Assembly: GCF_021391495.1 (NCBI RefSeq)
Contig: NZ_CP090063.1
Span: forward strand, 2,108,001 to 2,172,000
Source of the DNA: Amycolatopsis acidiphila
GTDB lineage: Bacteria > Actinomycetota > Actinomycetes > Mycobacteriales > Pseudonocardiaceae
Direction: 5' to 3'
Length of the DNA: 64,000 bases
The notes under the pieces are model-generated. The model was not told the origin of the DNA. It did not search any database and saw only the letters and a program-made list of their open reading frames with translations. The translations under genes and the position numbers were made by a program. Numbering within the stretch: position 1 is the stretch's first letter; each line of letters begins with the position of its first letter. Of the stretch, positions 41,736-52,300 are shown one piece after another.

Positions 41736-42488
41736 TCAGGTGTCGCGGTTGCTCGACAGACCCGCGGCAGCAGCCGTGACGGCGGCGATCACCCGCTGCA
41801 GCCCGTCCGGCGTCAGCCGGAACGAAGGCATCGAGACGTTCACCGCCGCGACCGGGGTGCCCTGGAAGCCGAGGATCGGGGCAGCCACGGCGGTGAGCCC
41901 CACCTCGTACTCCTCGGCGGACACGACGTAGCCGGTCCGTTGCTCCTGGCGCAGCCGTTTCAGCACGGCGGCGACAGTGCGCGGCGCCTTCCCGATTCCC
42001 GGCCACGGCGTCGGGCATCCGGACAGGATGTCGGTGACCTCATCGGCTTCCAGGCCCAGCAAGAGGGCGCGGCCACTGGACGTGCAGTTCAGCGGTGAAG
42101 CCCGGCCGATCCACTCGTGAGCCTGGATGCCGCGGCCGGACTGCTCGCTCAGCACGGTCAGTGCCGCGCTGCCTTCGCGGACGGTGAGGTACGCCGGCTC
42201 TCCCAGCTCGCGTGTGAGGCCCCGTAGGGCTTTCGCGGCATTGCGGCGCAGCCTGCTGTCCGTGCCGGCGGCGGCGAGCGCGAAGATGCGCCAGCCGAGG
42301 CTGTACTCGAGGGTCCGCGGGTCGCGCTCGACGAACCCTTCCGAGGCGAGGACCTTCAGCGTGCGGGAGATCTGCGTCTTCTCCGTGCCGAGCTCCTCGG
42401 CGACGGCCTGCACGCCGAGCGGGCCGGAACCCAGTGCCGTGAGCACGTTCAGCGCGCGGTGGACGCTCGTGAGGCTGTCGTTGGCCAT
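41736..42488 (-). CDS. IclR-family transcriptional regulator
   Basis: A 250-residue regulator. The winged helix is at residues 5-65 (SVHRALNVLTALGSG, VAEELGTEKTQISRTLKVLASEG). The IclR effector domain runs to the end (LNCTSSGRALLLGL, GYVVSAEEYEVGLTAVAAPI, AAVNVSMPSFRLTPDGL). The ATG at 42488 fits the domain start. It is divergent from the asparagine synthetase gene with a 78-base gap, so it probably regulates that gene. Confidence 0.92.
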   Translation of the reverse strand: MANDSLTSVHRALNVLTALGSGPLGVQAVAEELGTEKTQISRTLKVLASEGFVERDPRTLEYSLGWRIFALAAAGTDSRLRRNAAKALRGLTRELGEPAYLTVREGSAALTVLSEQSGRGIQAHEWIGRASPLNCTSSGRALLLGLEADEVTDILSGCPTPWPGIGKAPRTVAAVLKRLRQEQRTGYVVSAEEYEVGLTAVAAPILGFQGTPVAAVNVSMPSFRLTPDGLQRVIAAVTAAAAGLSSNRDT

Positions 42489-42566
42489 CCGGCCATCGTC
42501 CGTGCTGCGTGCGCGGAGCGCAACTCGCGTTGCCGAGCGCCCACGGGCGTGCCTAACGTGGGGATC

Positions 42567-44072
42567 ATGTGCGGAATCGTCGCGTGGTACTCCCAGTCCA
42601 CCGGGCCCGAACTCGTCGAGACGGGACGGGAGATGCTGAGCCGGATCGTCCATCGTGGACCGGACGACAGCGGGCAGACCCTCGTCGGGGAGCGGACCTG
42701 GCTGGGGCACAACCGGCTTTCCATCGTCGGGCTCGAGGACGGAGCACAGCCGCTCGAGGGCCCGCGTGGCTGGGCGATGGTGTGCAACGGTGAGATCTAC
42801 AACGACGCCCAGCTGCGGGAAAGCCTGTCCGGGTTCCGGTTCGGCACGGGATCCGACAACGAGTCCGCCCTCGCCCTCCTCGCGCTGCACGGCCCGCGCG
42901 CGCTCGATCGCCTGCAGGGCATGTGGGCGCTGTGCGCGGCGACGCCGGACGGCCGGTTCATCGCCGCCCGCGACCGCCTCGGCATCAAGCCGCTGTACTG
43001 GGCGAAGGTGGGCGACACGCACCTGTTCGCCTCCGAGATGCGCGCCTTCTCGCTCGACGTCCAGCACGCCGTGGCAGCGTTCCCGCCGGGCTGCTGGTGG
43101 ACCCCGGAGGACGGTTTGGTCCGGTTCGCCGAGGCCGTGACGCCGGCCGAGGTCCGCGCTGACGCCGTCGAGCAGCGGACTCGCGACGTGCTCGTCGACT
43201 CCATCCGGCGGCACCTCATGGCCGACGTCGAGGTCGGCGTCTTCCTCTCCGGGGGCCTCGACTCGAGCATCGTCGCCGCGGTCGCCGCGGACGAGTACGC
43301 CAGGCGCGGCGCGCGCCTGAAGACCTTTTCGGTCGGCACCACGGGGTCCCCGGACCTCGCGGCGGCGCGTGAGGCCGCGGAGTTCCTCGGCACCGAGCAC
43401 CACGAGGCGGTCTTCGATGCGGCGCAGGCCATCGACGCGCTGGAGGACGTGATCGCCTCCGTCGAGTCGTACGACGCGGGGCTGATCCGCAGCGCCGTGC
43501 CGAACTGGTTCCTAGCCGAGCTGGCCGCACGCCACGTCAAGGCCGTGCTGACCGGCGAAGGGGCCGACGAGCTCTTCGCGGGCTACGGCTACTACCACGA
43601 GCAGCACCCCGCGCCGGGAGAGCTCCGGCGGGAGCTGGAGCGCACCGTGGGCCTGCTGCACGGCCTCAACCTCCAGCGCTGCGACCGCGTGACGATGGCA
43701 CACGGTCTCGAGGCCCGCGTGCCCTTCCTCGACACCGCCGTGGTCACGCACGCGATGTCGTTGCCCGACGAGGTGAAGCTCCTCGGCGAGGACGGCATCG
43801 AGAAGAGCCACCTGCGCCGTGCGTTCACCGGATGGCTTCCCGATTCGGTGCTCTGGCGGCGCAAACTGGAGTTCGGCACCGGCAGCGGCGCCCAGGACCT
43901 GCTGACCCCGTACTGGGAACGGCAGGTGAGCGATGACGACCTCGCCGTGGCCCGCGCCGACACCGACACGCAGGTCAGGTCCAAGGAGGAGCTGGCGTAC
44001 TACCGCGCGTTCCGCCGCGCGCTGCCGGAGATCAGGCCGCACTCGGTCCTGACCCGGTTCGCCCTCGCCTAG
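42567..44072 (+). CDS. asnB: Asparagine synthetase (glutamine-hydrolysing)
   Basis: A 501-residue class II glutamine amidotransferase. Cys2 in MCGIVAWYS is the glutaminase nucleophile, with HRGPDDSG and CNGEIYN in the glutaminase domain. The synthetase domain has the ATP-pyrophosphatase loop FLSGGLDSSIVAAV near residue 228 and the ending GLEARVPFLD, EKSHLRRAF. It makes asparagine, or an amide on another carboxylate, from glutamine and ATP. It is shorter than E. coli AsnB. The TAG stop codon lies within the CTAG target duplication of the IS701 element, but the duplication keeps the stop intact. Confidence 0.9.
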   Translation: MCGIVAWYSQSTGPELVETGREMLSRIVHRGPDDSGQTLVGERTWLGHNRLSIVGLEDGAQPLEGPRGWAMVCNGEIYNDAQLRESLSGFRFGTGSDNESALALLALHGPRALDRLQGMWALCAATPDGRFIAARDRLGIKPLYWAKVGDTHLFASEMRAFSLDVQHAVAAFPPGCWWTPEDGLVRFAEAVTPAEVRADAVEQRTRDVLVDSIRRHLMADVEVGVFLSGGLDSSIVAAVAADEYARRGARLKTFSVGTTGSPDLAAAREAAEFLGTEHHEAVFDAAQAIDALEDVIASVESYDAGLIRSAVPNWFLAELAARHVKAVLTGEGADELFAGYGYYHEQHPAPGELRRELERTVGLLHGLNLQRCDRVTMAHGLEARVPFLDTAVVTHAMSLPDEVKLLGEDGIEKSHLRRAFTGWLPDSVLWRRKLEFGTGSGAQDLLTPYWERQVSDDDLAVARADTDTQVRSKEELAYYRAFRRALPEIRPHSVLTRFALA

Positions 44073-45502
44073 TACTCCAGCCGGACTTCGTGATCGGTGC
44101 TGGTGAGGGGGTGTCGGAGATGGGTGCGGCCGCCAGTTGATCATGGTCGGTTGTGTGGACTTCCCAAGATCGGCTGGCGGCCGCGGGCCGCAGCATAAAC
44201 CCTGCTCGCTGGCAGGCGATGTTCGATGAGCTGACCGCGCGGATCGCGGGCCGTTTCAGCCGGGTCGAGCCCCGTCGTCGGGCGGAGAAACTGTTGCTGG
44301 GTCTGGTGTCTGAGCTGCCGCGGAAGAACTGTTGGACCATCGCCGAGCATGTCGGAGACGCGACACCAGACGGCCTGCAGCACCTGCTCGCGCGGGCGGT
44401 GTGGGATGCCGACGCGGTGCGTGACGACCTGCGCGACTACGTCTGCGACCACCTCGGCAGCCAGAACGCAGTCCTGATCGTCGATGAGACCGGAGACTTG
44501 AAGAAGGGCACGCGCACCGTTGGGGTGCAACGTCAATACACCGGAACCGCCGGTCGGATCGAGAACTCGCAGGTCGCGGTGTATCTGACGTATGCCACGA
44601 CGGCCGGGCACGCGTTTATCGACCGGGCCTTGTATCTGCCGAAGTCCTGGACGAGCGACCGCGAACGCTGCGCCGCGGCTGGGATCAGCGAGAACATGCA
44701 GTTCGCGACCAAACCCGCCCTGGCCACCACCATGATCGCCCGAGCCCTCGATGCCGGAGTTGATGCGCCGTGGGTGACCGGCGACGAGGTCTACGGCGCC
44801 GACCCCACGCTGCGCGCGGAACTGGAGCGCCGTGGCGTCGGCTATGTGCTGGCCATCGGATGCGACCGCCGCGTCACTACCGGAGCGGGGACGTTCCGCC
44901 CGGACGAGTTGGCCACCCGACTACCGAAACATGTGTGGCAACGCCTGTCGGCCGGTACCGGGGCGAAGGGACACCGCTTCTACGACTGGGCTTTGGTCGA
45001 CATTGATCAGGATGCCGAGGTGGGCGGGCATCGATGGCTGCTGATCCGACGCAACCGCCGCACCAGAGAGTTGGCGTTCTACCGCTGCTACGCGCCCACC
45101 CCCGTCGCGTTGCCCGTTCTGGTTCGCGTGGCTGGAACCCGCTGGCGTGTCGAAGAATCCGTTCAAACCGGCAAAGGTCTGGCAGGCCTGGACCAGCACC
45201 AGGTCCGCCGCTGGCTCTCATGGCATCGCTGGACCGTTCTGGCGACGCTCGCGCACGCGTTCCTCACCGTCCTCGCCGCGACCGAACCCACCCAAACACC
45301 AACATCCACCCGCTGGATTTCCTTGACCTGCAACGAAGTCCAACACCTGTTCGCCACGATCACCACCACGCTGATCACAGGCACCACGCACCACCTACGC
45401 TTCTCAGCCTGGCGCCGACAGCATCAACACCGAGCCCGACAGGCCCACTACCAGCGGCAATCCACCCAAGAACCATGAACATCACGATCTACGGCTGGAG
45501 TA
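44073..45502 (+). mobile_element. IS701-family insertion sequence, copy 1 (complete)
   Basis: A 1,430-base element. The left end TACTCCAGCCGGACTTCGTG and the inverted right end TACTCCAGCCGTAGATCGTG match at the first 11 bases and again at TCGTGAT. It is flanked by CTAG at 44069-44072 and 45503-45506, the 4-base YTAR-type duplication made by IS701-family elements. It holds one transposase gene. A nearly identical copy lies in inverse orientation at 62952. Confidence 0.93.
44153..45478 (+). CDS. IS701-family DDE transposase, copy 1
   Basis: A 441-residue transposase. Catalytic acids are Asp in VLIVDETGDLKKG, Asp in WVTGDEVYG and Glu in RWRVEESVQTGKG. The YVLAIGCDRRV and WHRWTVLATLAHAFLTVL blocks are typical of the family. 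The start is a GTG; an upstream start in the same frame cannot be excluded. It looks intact. It differs from the second copy at three visible residues (Ala/Thr in MIARAL, Trp/Gly in GHRWLL, Val/Phe in EESVQT). Confidence 0.93.
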   Translation: MWTSQDRLAAAGRSINPARWQAMFDELTARIAGRFSRVEPRRRAEKLLLGLVSELPRKNCWTIAEHVGDATPDGLQHLLARAVWDADAVRDDLRDYVCDHLGSQNAVLIVDETGDLKKGTRTVGVQRQYTGTAGRIENSQVAVYLTYATTAGHAFIDRALYLPKSWTSDRERCAAAGISENMQFATKPALATTMIARALDAGVDAPWVTGDEVYGADPTLRAELERRGVGYVLAIGCDRRVTTGAGTFRPDELATRLPKHVWQRLSAGTGAKGHRFYDWALVDIDQDAEVGGHRWLLIRRNRRTRELAFYRCYAPTPVALPVLVRVAGTRWRVEESVQTGKGLAGLDQHQVRRWLSWHRWTVLATLAHAFLTVLAATEPTQTPTSTRWISLTCNEVQHLFATITTTLITGTTHHLRFSAWRRQHQHRARQAHYQRQSTQEP

Positions 45503-45506
45503 CTAG

Positions 45507-45918
45507 CCAGCGGAAACAGAGAAACCAGTGCTCACCACACGCATGTTGGGCTCGACTCAAGCACGTTCAAACCATCTGCGGAACAGTCCCCGCTCCACTC
45601 TCGCTCCGGCTCCTTCGCGTCGAGCATGCCATTTCTGACCCCTTCACTGCCAACGAGATTCGAACACCCCGTCTTCCTGCACGAACGGGGAAACCGCAGG
45701 AGAAACATCGTCGTCCAGTGCAGTTCACTGCCGTTGCACGTCGTGGGACGCACCGCAGCGCCCCAGGATTGCCCCATAGAATTCGTGTGAAAACCGGACA
45801 TCAGCCTCGGACTGCTTCCGGAGTTACTGCTTATCTCATCGGTACCTGATGCGATACAAGAGGCAGCCTCGGTTGTGGTCCAGCCGCGTGTCGCTAGGTG
45901 AGCACTCTCGCCCGAGTC
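45507..45918. other. Low-GC spacer without a convincing gene
   Basis: About 410 bases between the IS701 element and the immunity gene. It is visibly richer in A and T than the flanks, and I see no frame with family similarity or a good ribosome site. A minus-strand frame of 89 codons (45532-45801) is possible but has no recognisable features. It may be the decayed end of an older toxin/immunity cassette, which is common downstream of RHS genes. Confidence 0.5.
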
Positions 45919-46368
45919 TCAACCGATCTCAGGCCAGCCCTTTTCCTCGCGAAAGCGTTGAAGAAGCCGACGATTCGGACTGCCATCGGCCAGCCTGTAG
46001 ACTTGCCGGAACTCGCCATCTTCGCCGCGCTCCGACTTGCTCAGCAAGATCCCGTACTCGTAGACAGCCTCAGATTCAACCTCGCCACCCTCAGTGTACT
46101 CTCGAGTTACACCGTGCTGGACGTTTTCCCTAAAGTATGACTCCCCCTTAAGCACTCCTGACGGATACCAGTCGCGGGCCGGGCCTTCTTGCATACCGTG
46201 GCGGTAGCACACTTCGGACAAGCCCGATGGCGACCCATCGTCGTAGCCGACACCCGTGAACAGTTCGCCGCGCCACCGGTAGATCAGCTCCTCGTCGTAC
46301 TCCAGCTCCGAGTCGGGCACCCTCATCACCGAGCCTTCCGCAGAGTCCACTTGCCCCTCCGTAACCAT
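45919..46368 (-). CDS. Immunity protein, YwqK/MORN-repeat antitoxin-like
   Basis: A 149-residue protein with MORN-variant repeats of the YwqK antitoxin family (GELFTGVGYDD, YRHGMQEGPARDWYPSG, LKGESYFRENVQHGVTREY, GEVESEAVYEYGI). It is cytosolic and acidic. The ATG at 46368 shares one base with the RHS toxin stop (TGATG), which couples the two translationally. A GTG at 46401 is an alternative start. YwqK-type proteins are found with YwqJ-type deaminase toxins, and the toxin here ends in such a domain. It should protect the producer from its own toxin. Base composition is lower in GC than the host genes. Confidence 0.82.
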   Translation of the reverse strand: MVTEGQVDSAEGSVMRVPDSELEYDEELIYRWRGELFTGVGYDDGSPSGLSEVCYRHGMQEGPARDWYPSGVLKGESYFRENVQHGVTREYTEGGEVESEAVYEYGILLSKSERGEDGEFRQVYRLADGSPNRRLLQRFREEKGWPEIG

Positions 46369-49300
46369 CACTTGCCGAGGATCCACGCGCAGTTCGGGCA
46401 CATCTCGATAAACTCTCCCTGAGCTGCTCCGCGGAGCCTCACATTGTAGAAGATGAAGTCGTCGATCTGCGATCCGGACCGCGCGAAGAGCCCCTGGTTT
46501 ACCGCATTTATCTCCGAGTGGGCTCCAGGAGTACCTTTATAAGGCGCGCCCGGCCCGGGGAACTCATCTAGGCGTTGCTGCAGGACCGGGTGCAGCGGGT
46601 CCGGGACGCCGGTGTTCTGGCCGAAGAATATATCACCCGTCTTCGTATCCATCGCACCTGTCAAGACTGGCCCTCGCTGTCGAATCGACTGCGTCGCGAC
46701 GACCTGCGACGCCCGCTGCTCGACTGCCGCCTGCAGAGCCGCAGGGTCCGCTGCTGCGGAAGCGGCTGCTTCAGGTGCCACGGCATCTGCCGCTGCAGCC
46801 TCTGGGCTCGCCACGGCGGTTGCGGCGATGGTGGCGGCTTTGCCGACGGCGAAGAGTTGGGAGTTGGGGTCAGCGCCGTGGGCGACCAGGGTTTGCTGGA
46901 CCGCGGTGTCGCCGCGTTGGCAGATGCCGAGGACTCCGAGCACGGTCGGGCCGCAGGCGAGTGCGCCGAGATCGGCGATTTCGCTGATGAGTCCGGCAAG
47001 CAGGTCAAAGGCGCTGCCGGTGGGCTTGGGCAGGACGGGATGGGGTAAGGGGTAGTGCTTCGTCCGGTTGAGCCTTTTGTCCGCACCCCCCTTGAGCGTG
47101 CCTTCGTTGTAGAGGCAATCATGCTGGAAGTTGCAGCTGGCGGCGGCCCCGGGATCGAGATTCGGATCATGGATCGCACTCGGCCCGTCGTAGTAGTAGT
47201 CCACACACTGGGCACCCATGTCCGAGCCCACGCAGGCGCTGGGATACGGCTCCAAACCAGTGGGGTCACTCGTAGACACGGGATTGTCGGCACCGTAGGC
47301 GTAGCCGTTCGTCCCCTGGGACTGCGCAAGGTTCAGCACCGGGTCGACGGAGAGGAAGCGCCCCGTGGTGGGGTCGTAAGTTCGGGCGCCGATGTCGGTC
47401 AGGCCCGTGTTGGGGTCTTGGGGTTTGTTGAGGAAGCCGTGGGCGTCGGGCCAGGTGCCGCTCGTGGTGGTGCCGGTGGTCGTGGTGGTGACGGATCCGA
47501 GGGGGTTGCCGTAGGGGTCGAGTGCGCGGCGGGTGATGGCGCCGGTGTCGGGCCGGTACGCGATTTGCATGCTGCCGTGCGGGTCACCAGCGACATAGGT
47601 GGGGTTGGCGCCGCCGACCCGCAACGCCACGGTTTGGTCGTTGATCTGGTAGTAGCGGGTGCCGGTCACCGTCGCTGTCGACGTGTTGTAGGTGAGCTCC
47701 TCACCCGGCAGGTACAGGGTGGTCGAGCCCGGATCGTGGCGGACCAGTTCGTTGCCGTCGGCGTCGTAGACGTAGGACGTGGTGCCGGCTGGGGCGGCGA
47801 CGCTGGCGAGATGGTTCTCCGCGTCCCAGGTCAGAGTCTGGTTCCCGGCGGGAACCGTCCGGGTGAGGGTGTTCCCGTCCGCGTCGTAGGTGTAGCCCGT
47901 ACTCGAGTTCCCGCCGGGACCGGTGGTGGCGGTCGAGGTGAGCGTGGCGGCCTGTGGGGTGGCGGCGGAGGGGTAGGTGTAGTTGGTGGTGGTGTCGCCG
48001 CCGGTGTTGCCGGGCAGCGCGTGGATGGTTTGAGTTTGGCGGAGGCCGGTGGGGTCGAAGGTCCAGGACTGCCAGTAGGGCTGGGTACCACCGATCACGC
48101 TGGTGGTGGGGCTGGCGGCGCAGCTATCGGTGGCGGTCCAGGCTTGGCTGAGCCGGTCGAGGGCGTCGTAGGCGTAGCACTGGGTCTCGGTGGGGCCACC
48201 TTGCACGCCTTGGACGTCGACGGTGCGGATGGGATTGCCGACGGGGTCGTAGCGGTAGGTGGTGTCGTCGAGTTGGGGTGTGCCGGTTTGGGCGGAGTAG
48301 TTGACGTGGTTCAACCGGCGGGTTTGCGCGTCGTAGTCGTAGGTCAGCCATGACGCCATGCCGATGTCACCCATGCTGACCTGCGCGGGCTCGCCGTAGG
48401 GGGTGTAGGCGACGGAGGAGACGTAGCCGTTGTAGCCGTCGGAGCTGGTCGCGTTGCCGAGCGAGTCGTAGAGGGTGGAGACCCATTCCCCGGGCAGCCC
48501 CCCACCGGGCGCGGGCAGTGTGGAGGCCAGCCGGCCGGGATCGCTCCACTCGTATTGGGTGGTGTGGTTACCGGACAGCCCGGTTTCGCTGCTGGGGAGG
48601 CCGATGGTGAGGCTGGTGGGGTTGCCCTCGCCGTCGTAGCCGCCGTAGCCGACGAGGTAGTTGCCTTGGGGGGTGTAGCGGGTGGAGTAGGTCAGCTTGC
48701 CTTTCTGGACGGTGTCGTACACCCAGGAGGCGAGTTTGGTGCCGGTGGTGGAGCCGGAATATTCGGCGGTTGCCCGGCCGATGGGGTCGTAGGTGTAGGC
48801 CAGCGTTTGGTTGCGGGCGTCGGTGGAGCTGGTGAGCTGTCCAGCCAGGTCGTAGGTGTAGTGGGTGGTGCCAGTGCCGGGGTCGGTGGCCTGGATCTTG
48901 TTGCCGAGCAGGTCGTAGGTGGAGGTCCAGACGTTGCCGCTCGCGTCGGTGATCTTGGTCAGCTGCCCGAGCGGGTTGTAGGCCTGCAGGGTGGACTGGT
49001 AGGTGCCGCCGGTGACGACGCTGCCGTTGATCGTGGGCGCCGTCGTGAACTGGCGGGTTTCGGTGGTGTGGCCGCGAGTGTCGGTGAGCGTGCTGGTGGT
49101 GACTCCGCCGGCCGGCGGGATGGTGGTGGTGCGGTCTCCGCCGTAGACGGTTTTGGTGTCCCAGGTGAAGGTGACCCCGTTGTAGGCGGCGGCGTCGATG
49201 ATCCGTCCCGCACCGTCGTAGGTGTCGACGGTGCGGCTGTCGACCGCGGAGTCGGCGACCGAGATCATGGTGGAGGGGGCACCGTCGGTGTAGTAGCGGT

Positions 49301-52300
49301 CGTGGGTGCTGGTGACCCAGCCGTGGGAGTCGTAGAAGCTGTCGGAGACCGTTCTCCCGCCGCCTTCGGCGTCGGTCTGGGTCTGTTTGAGCTGCCCGAG
49401 CGCGTCGTAGATCTTGATTGAGGTGACGTAGGTGTTCGCGGTGGTCGTGTGTACCAGGGTTTTGGTGGTCACCGCGGGCGGGGTGGTGGCGGAGAGCTGG
49501 TAGGCGTAGGTGGTCGACGCGGGGTCGTTGGAGGCCATGCTGTGCCCCGGCAGCCACACTGCGGTGAGCCGGCCGAGCGGGTCGTAGGTGGCGTCGGTGC
49601 GGTGCCCGGCCACGTCGAGGGTCGAGGTGGTGGCGCCGCGCCCGGCGTCGACGTTCACGGTGGTGGTCTGGTTGGCGGCGTTGGTGGTGACGGTCTGGGT
49701 CAGGCTCCCGCCGTCGGACGGGGTGTAGGCCAGCGTCGTGTGGCGGTTCAACCCGTCTGTGGAGACGAGCGGTCGACCGGAGCTGTCGTAGGTGGCGGTG
49801 CTGGTGGTCGCGAAGGTGAGGGTGCCGCCGTTGTTGCTGGTGGCGGTGTCGGTGCGGGTCACGTCCCCTGTGCTCGGGGCTGCGGCGAGGCTGGTGGATC
49901 CGTCGTAGAAGTTGCGGACATCGGAGAGGATCGGGGATGGCATCGTGCCGGGTGCGGGGCAGGTTTGCTGCGAGGTGATGGTTTCGGCGGCCTTGTCGCG
50001 GATCCAGGACGTCGTGTTGTCGGCGTAGGAGGTGATAGTGCACATGTCGGGGACGCCGTCACCGGATGAGGTCGCGGCTGTGAGGCGGCCGAGGCTGTCG
50101 TAGACATTCGTGGTGGTCGCGGTGCGGGTGCCGCCGACGGCAAGGTCGGTGATATCGCGGGTCTTGGTGGGGGCCAGGACCGCCGCGATGAGAGCGGGCA
50201 GCCCGGTGCGGTTGCGGGTGGCGGTGGTGGCGATGGTGGACAGGTCGGTGATGGTGCTCGAGACCCGGGGTCCGGTAGGGCCGTTGAAGGTTTGGACCTC
50301 GCGGGGGTTGTCAGAGTAGAGGTCGCTGTCACGGACGGTTTCGCCGAGGGAGTCGGGGACCGTGGCGGTGCGGGTGGCGCCGCCGGGCAGGGTGTCGCCG
50401 TCCATGCCGCGGTAGTAGGTGGTCTTGGTGAGTGTGGTGGTGTCGGCGTGTCCGTTGGTGTTGTTGCCGGAGTCGCCGGTGGTGACGTCGACTTCGCTGT
50501 AGCCGCGGAACTGGCCGTAGGTGCGGTGGGCTGGTTTGACGATCTCGTTGTCGTCGAAGTGCCACGCTGGGGCGCCGACGTAGGTGTAGCTGGTCAGCTG
50601 CGATGGGGACAGCGCGTTGGGATCCTGCACCTGGACGGAGGTGACCACGTATTTGTGGAAGTAGTCCAGTGTCGGGTTCGTCTGGTAGGGGAAGGCCCAG
50701 TAGACGGGGAAGCAGCGTTTGGTGTCCTGCGAGGGGTCCGCGGGCACGTTGGTGGCGGTGCACTCGGGTTGGCTGTAGCTGATCAGGGTGCGTTGCCCGG
50801 TCTCGGCGGTGATGTTGGTCAGCCGCCACCGCGCCATCGGGGGTTGGTTGTTGTAGCCGGCGACACGGTTGTCCATCACCTGCCCGGCGAAGGACACCGG
50901 CGGCAGCGTGATCGAGGTGCCGTCCGGTTTGAACCCTGTTCGGGTGATCGAGTTCAGCCACAATGCCGGGTCACCGGAGCTGGCGAACTGCTGCGCGAGT
51001 GCGTAGGCGTCCACCTTGGTGTATCCGGTGCCGTTGTAGTACTGCGTGGTGATGTTCGTCAGCCGTTTGGTGGTCCAGAATGTCGGTGCGTGGTTGTTGC
51101 AGGTGGCGCCGGCCAGGCACTGCTGGTCCTGCGGGGTGTCAGGCCATTTCGAGGCGTTCGCGGCGGTGAACAGGGACGGGTCACAACTGAAGGTGCTGGT
51201 GGGCACGCACCGCTCCGCGACGGTGAACTGGACCTCGTCGGGGGCGGGGTGGGCGTAGATGGTGCCGTTCTCGTCCCGCAGCCCGTAGTCGATCCGGCTG
51301 AGATATCCGCCCCGCGTGTAGGCGACACCGGTGGTGCCGTTGTTGGCGCCGTAGAAGTTCGTCTCGGGCGTGTAGTAGTAGGTGGTGACGTTGCCGTGGG
51401 TGTCCTCGACGTAGTCCAGGTTCCACCGCCATGCTTGGGCGCACGACGATGCGGCGAATCCGGAGGCGTTGTAGCAGGGGTCTCCGGGGTGGGCTCCGTA
51501 GACAGGCGTGGTCCAGGTCGAGTTCGTGGTGCCCTGGTTGGTGTAGCCGGGGCCGCTGTTGCGGCCGAAGAAGTACTGGGTGCCGTCAACGGTGGTGATC
51601 TTCCAGTACTCTCCGTTCAATGCCCCGTTACCCGAACCAGTGAGCAGTTCGACCCGGGCACCGTTGTCGGCCACCGGATGCCAGGATCCGGTGGCGTCGT
51701 CGCGCACCAAATGCATGCTGGTGCCGCCGAGGTCCATCGTGACCACCTGCCCCGCCCAGCACAGATCGTCGGTCTGCTGGGCCGCGGGCAGTGTGGTGTC
51801 GTCGGAACATTGGCGATAGGTGCGCTCGATGTAGCCGGGCGTATAGTCCCAGCCCTCCCCAACCCACGACACCTGGTTGTTCGTGCTCGAGGTCCGGCCG
51901 TCCACGGAGGACGAGCTGTAGGACAGCGCGATCTTGGGGGCGACGGTCCCCGACGCGGCCGGGGGCACGGCGATCGGATAGGACCAACCGAACTGACCGG
52001 AGTCGCCGGTCACCGACCACGACCCGGACGGGCTGAGCGAGGACGCAGTGAACGTGCCCGTCGGTCCGCTCGAGCTGGTCGCGGTCGCCAGCACGATGAC
52101 GTTCGAGGTCGTGCTCGGGGTCGCGGTGCTGTCGGGACGCGCGGCCTTGGCGGTAGCCTGCGATCGCGGCCCGAAGGAGACCTGGGCGGTGATCGTGTTT
52201 GTGGTGCGGTTGGCCTCCGCCGAGGGGATGGGGGTCTGAATTCGGCATTGCGGTGCGGCGGGCGTGATCAGGACGCAGGCCGGGAGCTGCACCAGCTGGG

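Noticed and set aside
45650-45700. A GTTCGAATC-like T-loop box on the minus strand suggesting a tRNA or att site
   Set aside because: The flanking bases do not form a T-stem and no acceptor, D or anticodon arms fit around it, so no tRNA is called.
48555-50069. Long plus-strand open frames full of Gly, Val and Arg opposite the RHS gene
   Set aside because: They are low-complexity antisense shadows produced by high GC and repeated RHS codons; the minus frame has the RHS motifs.
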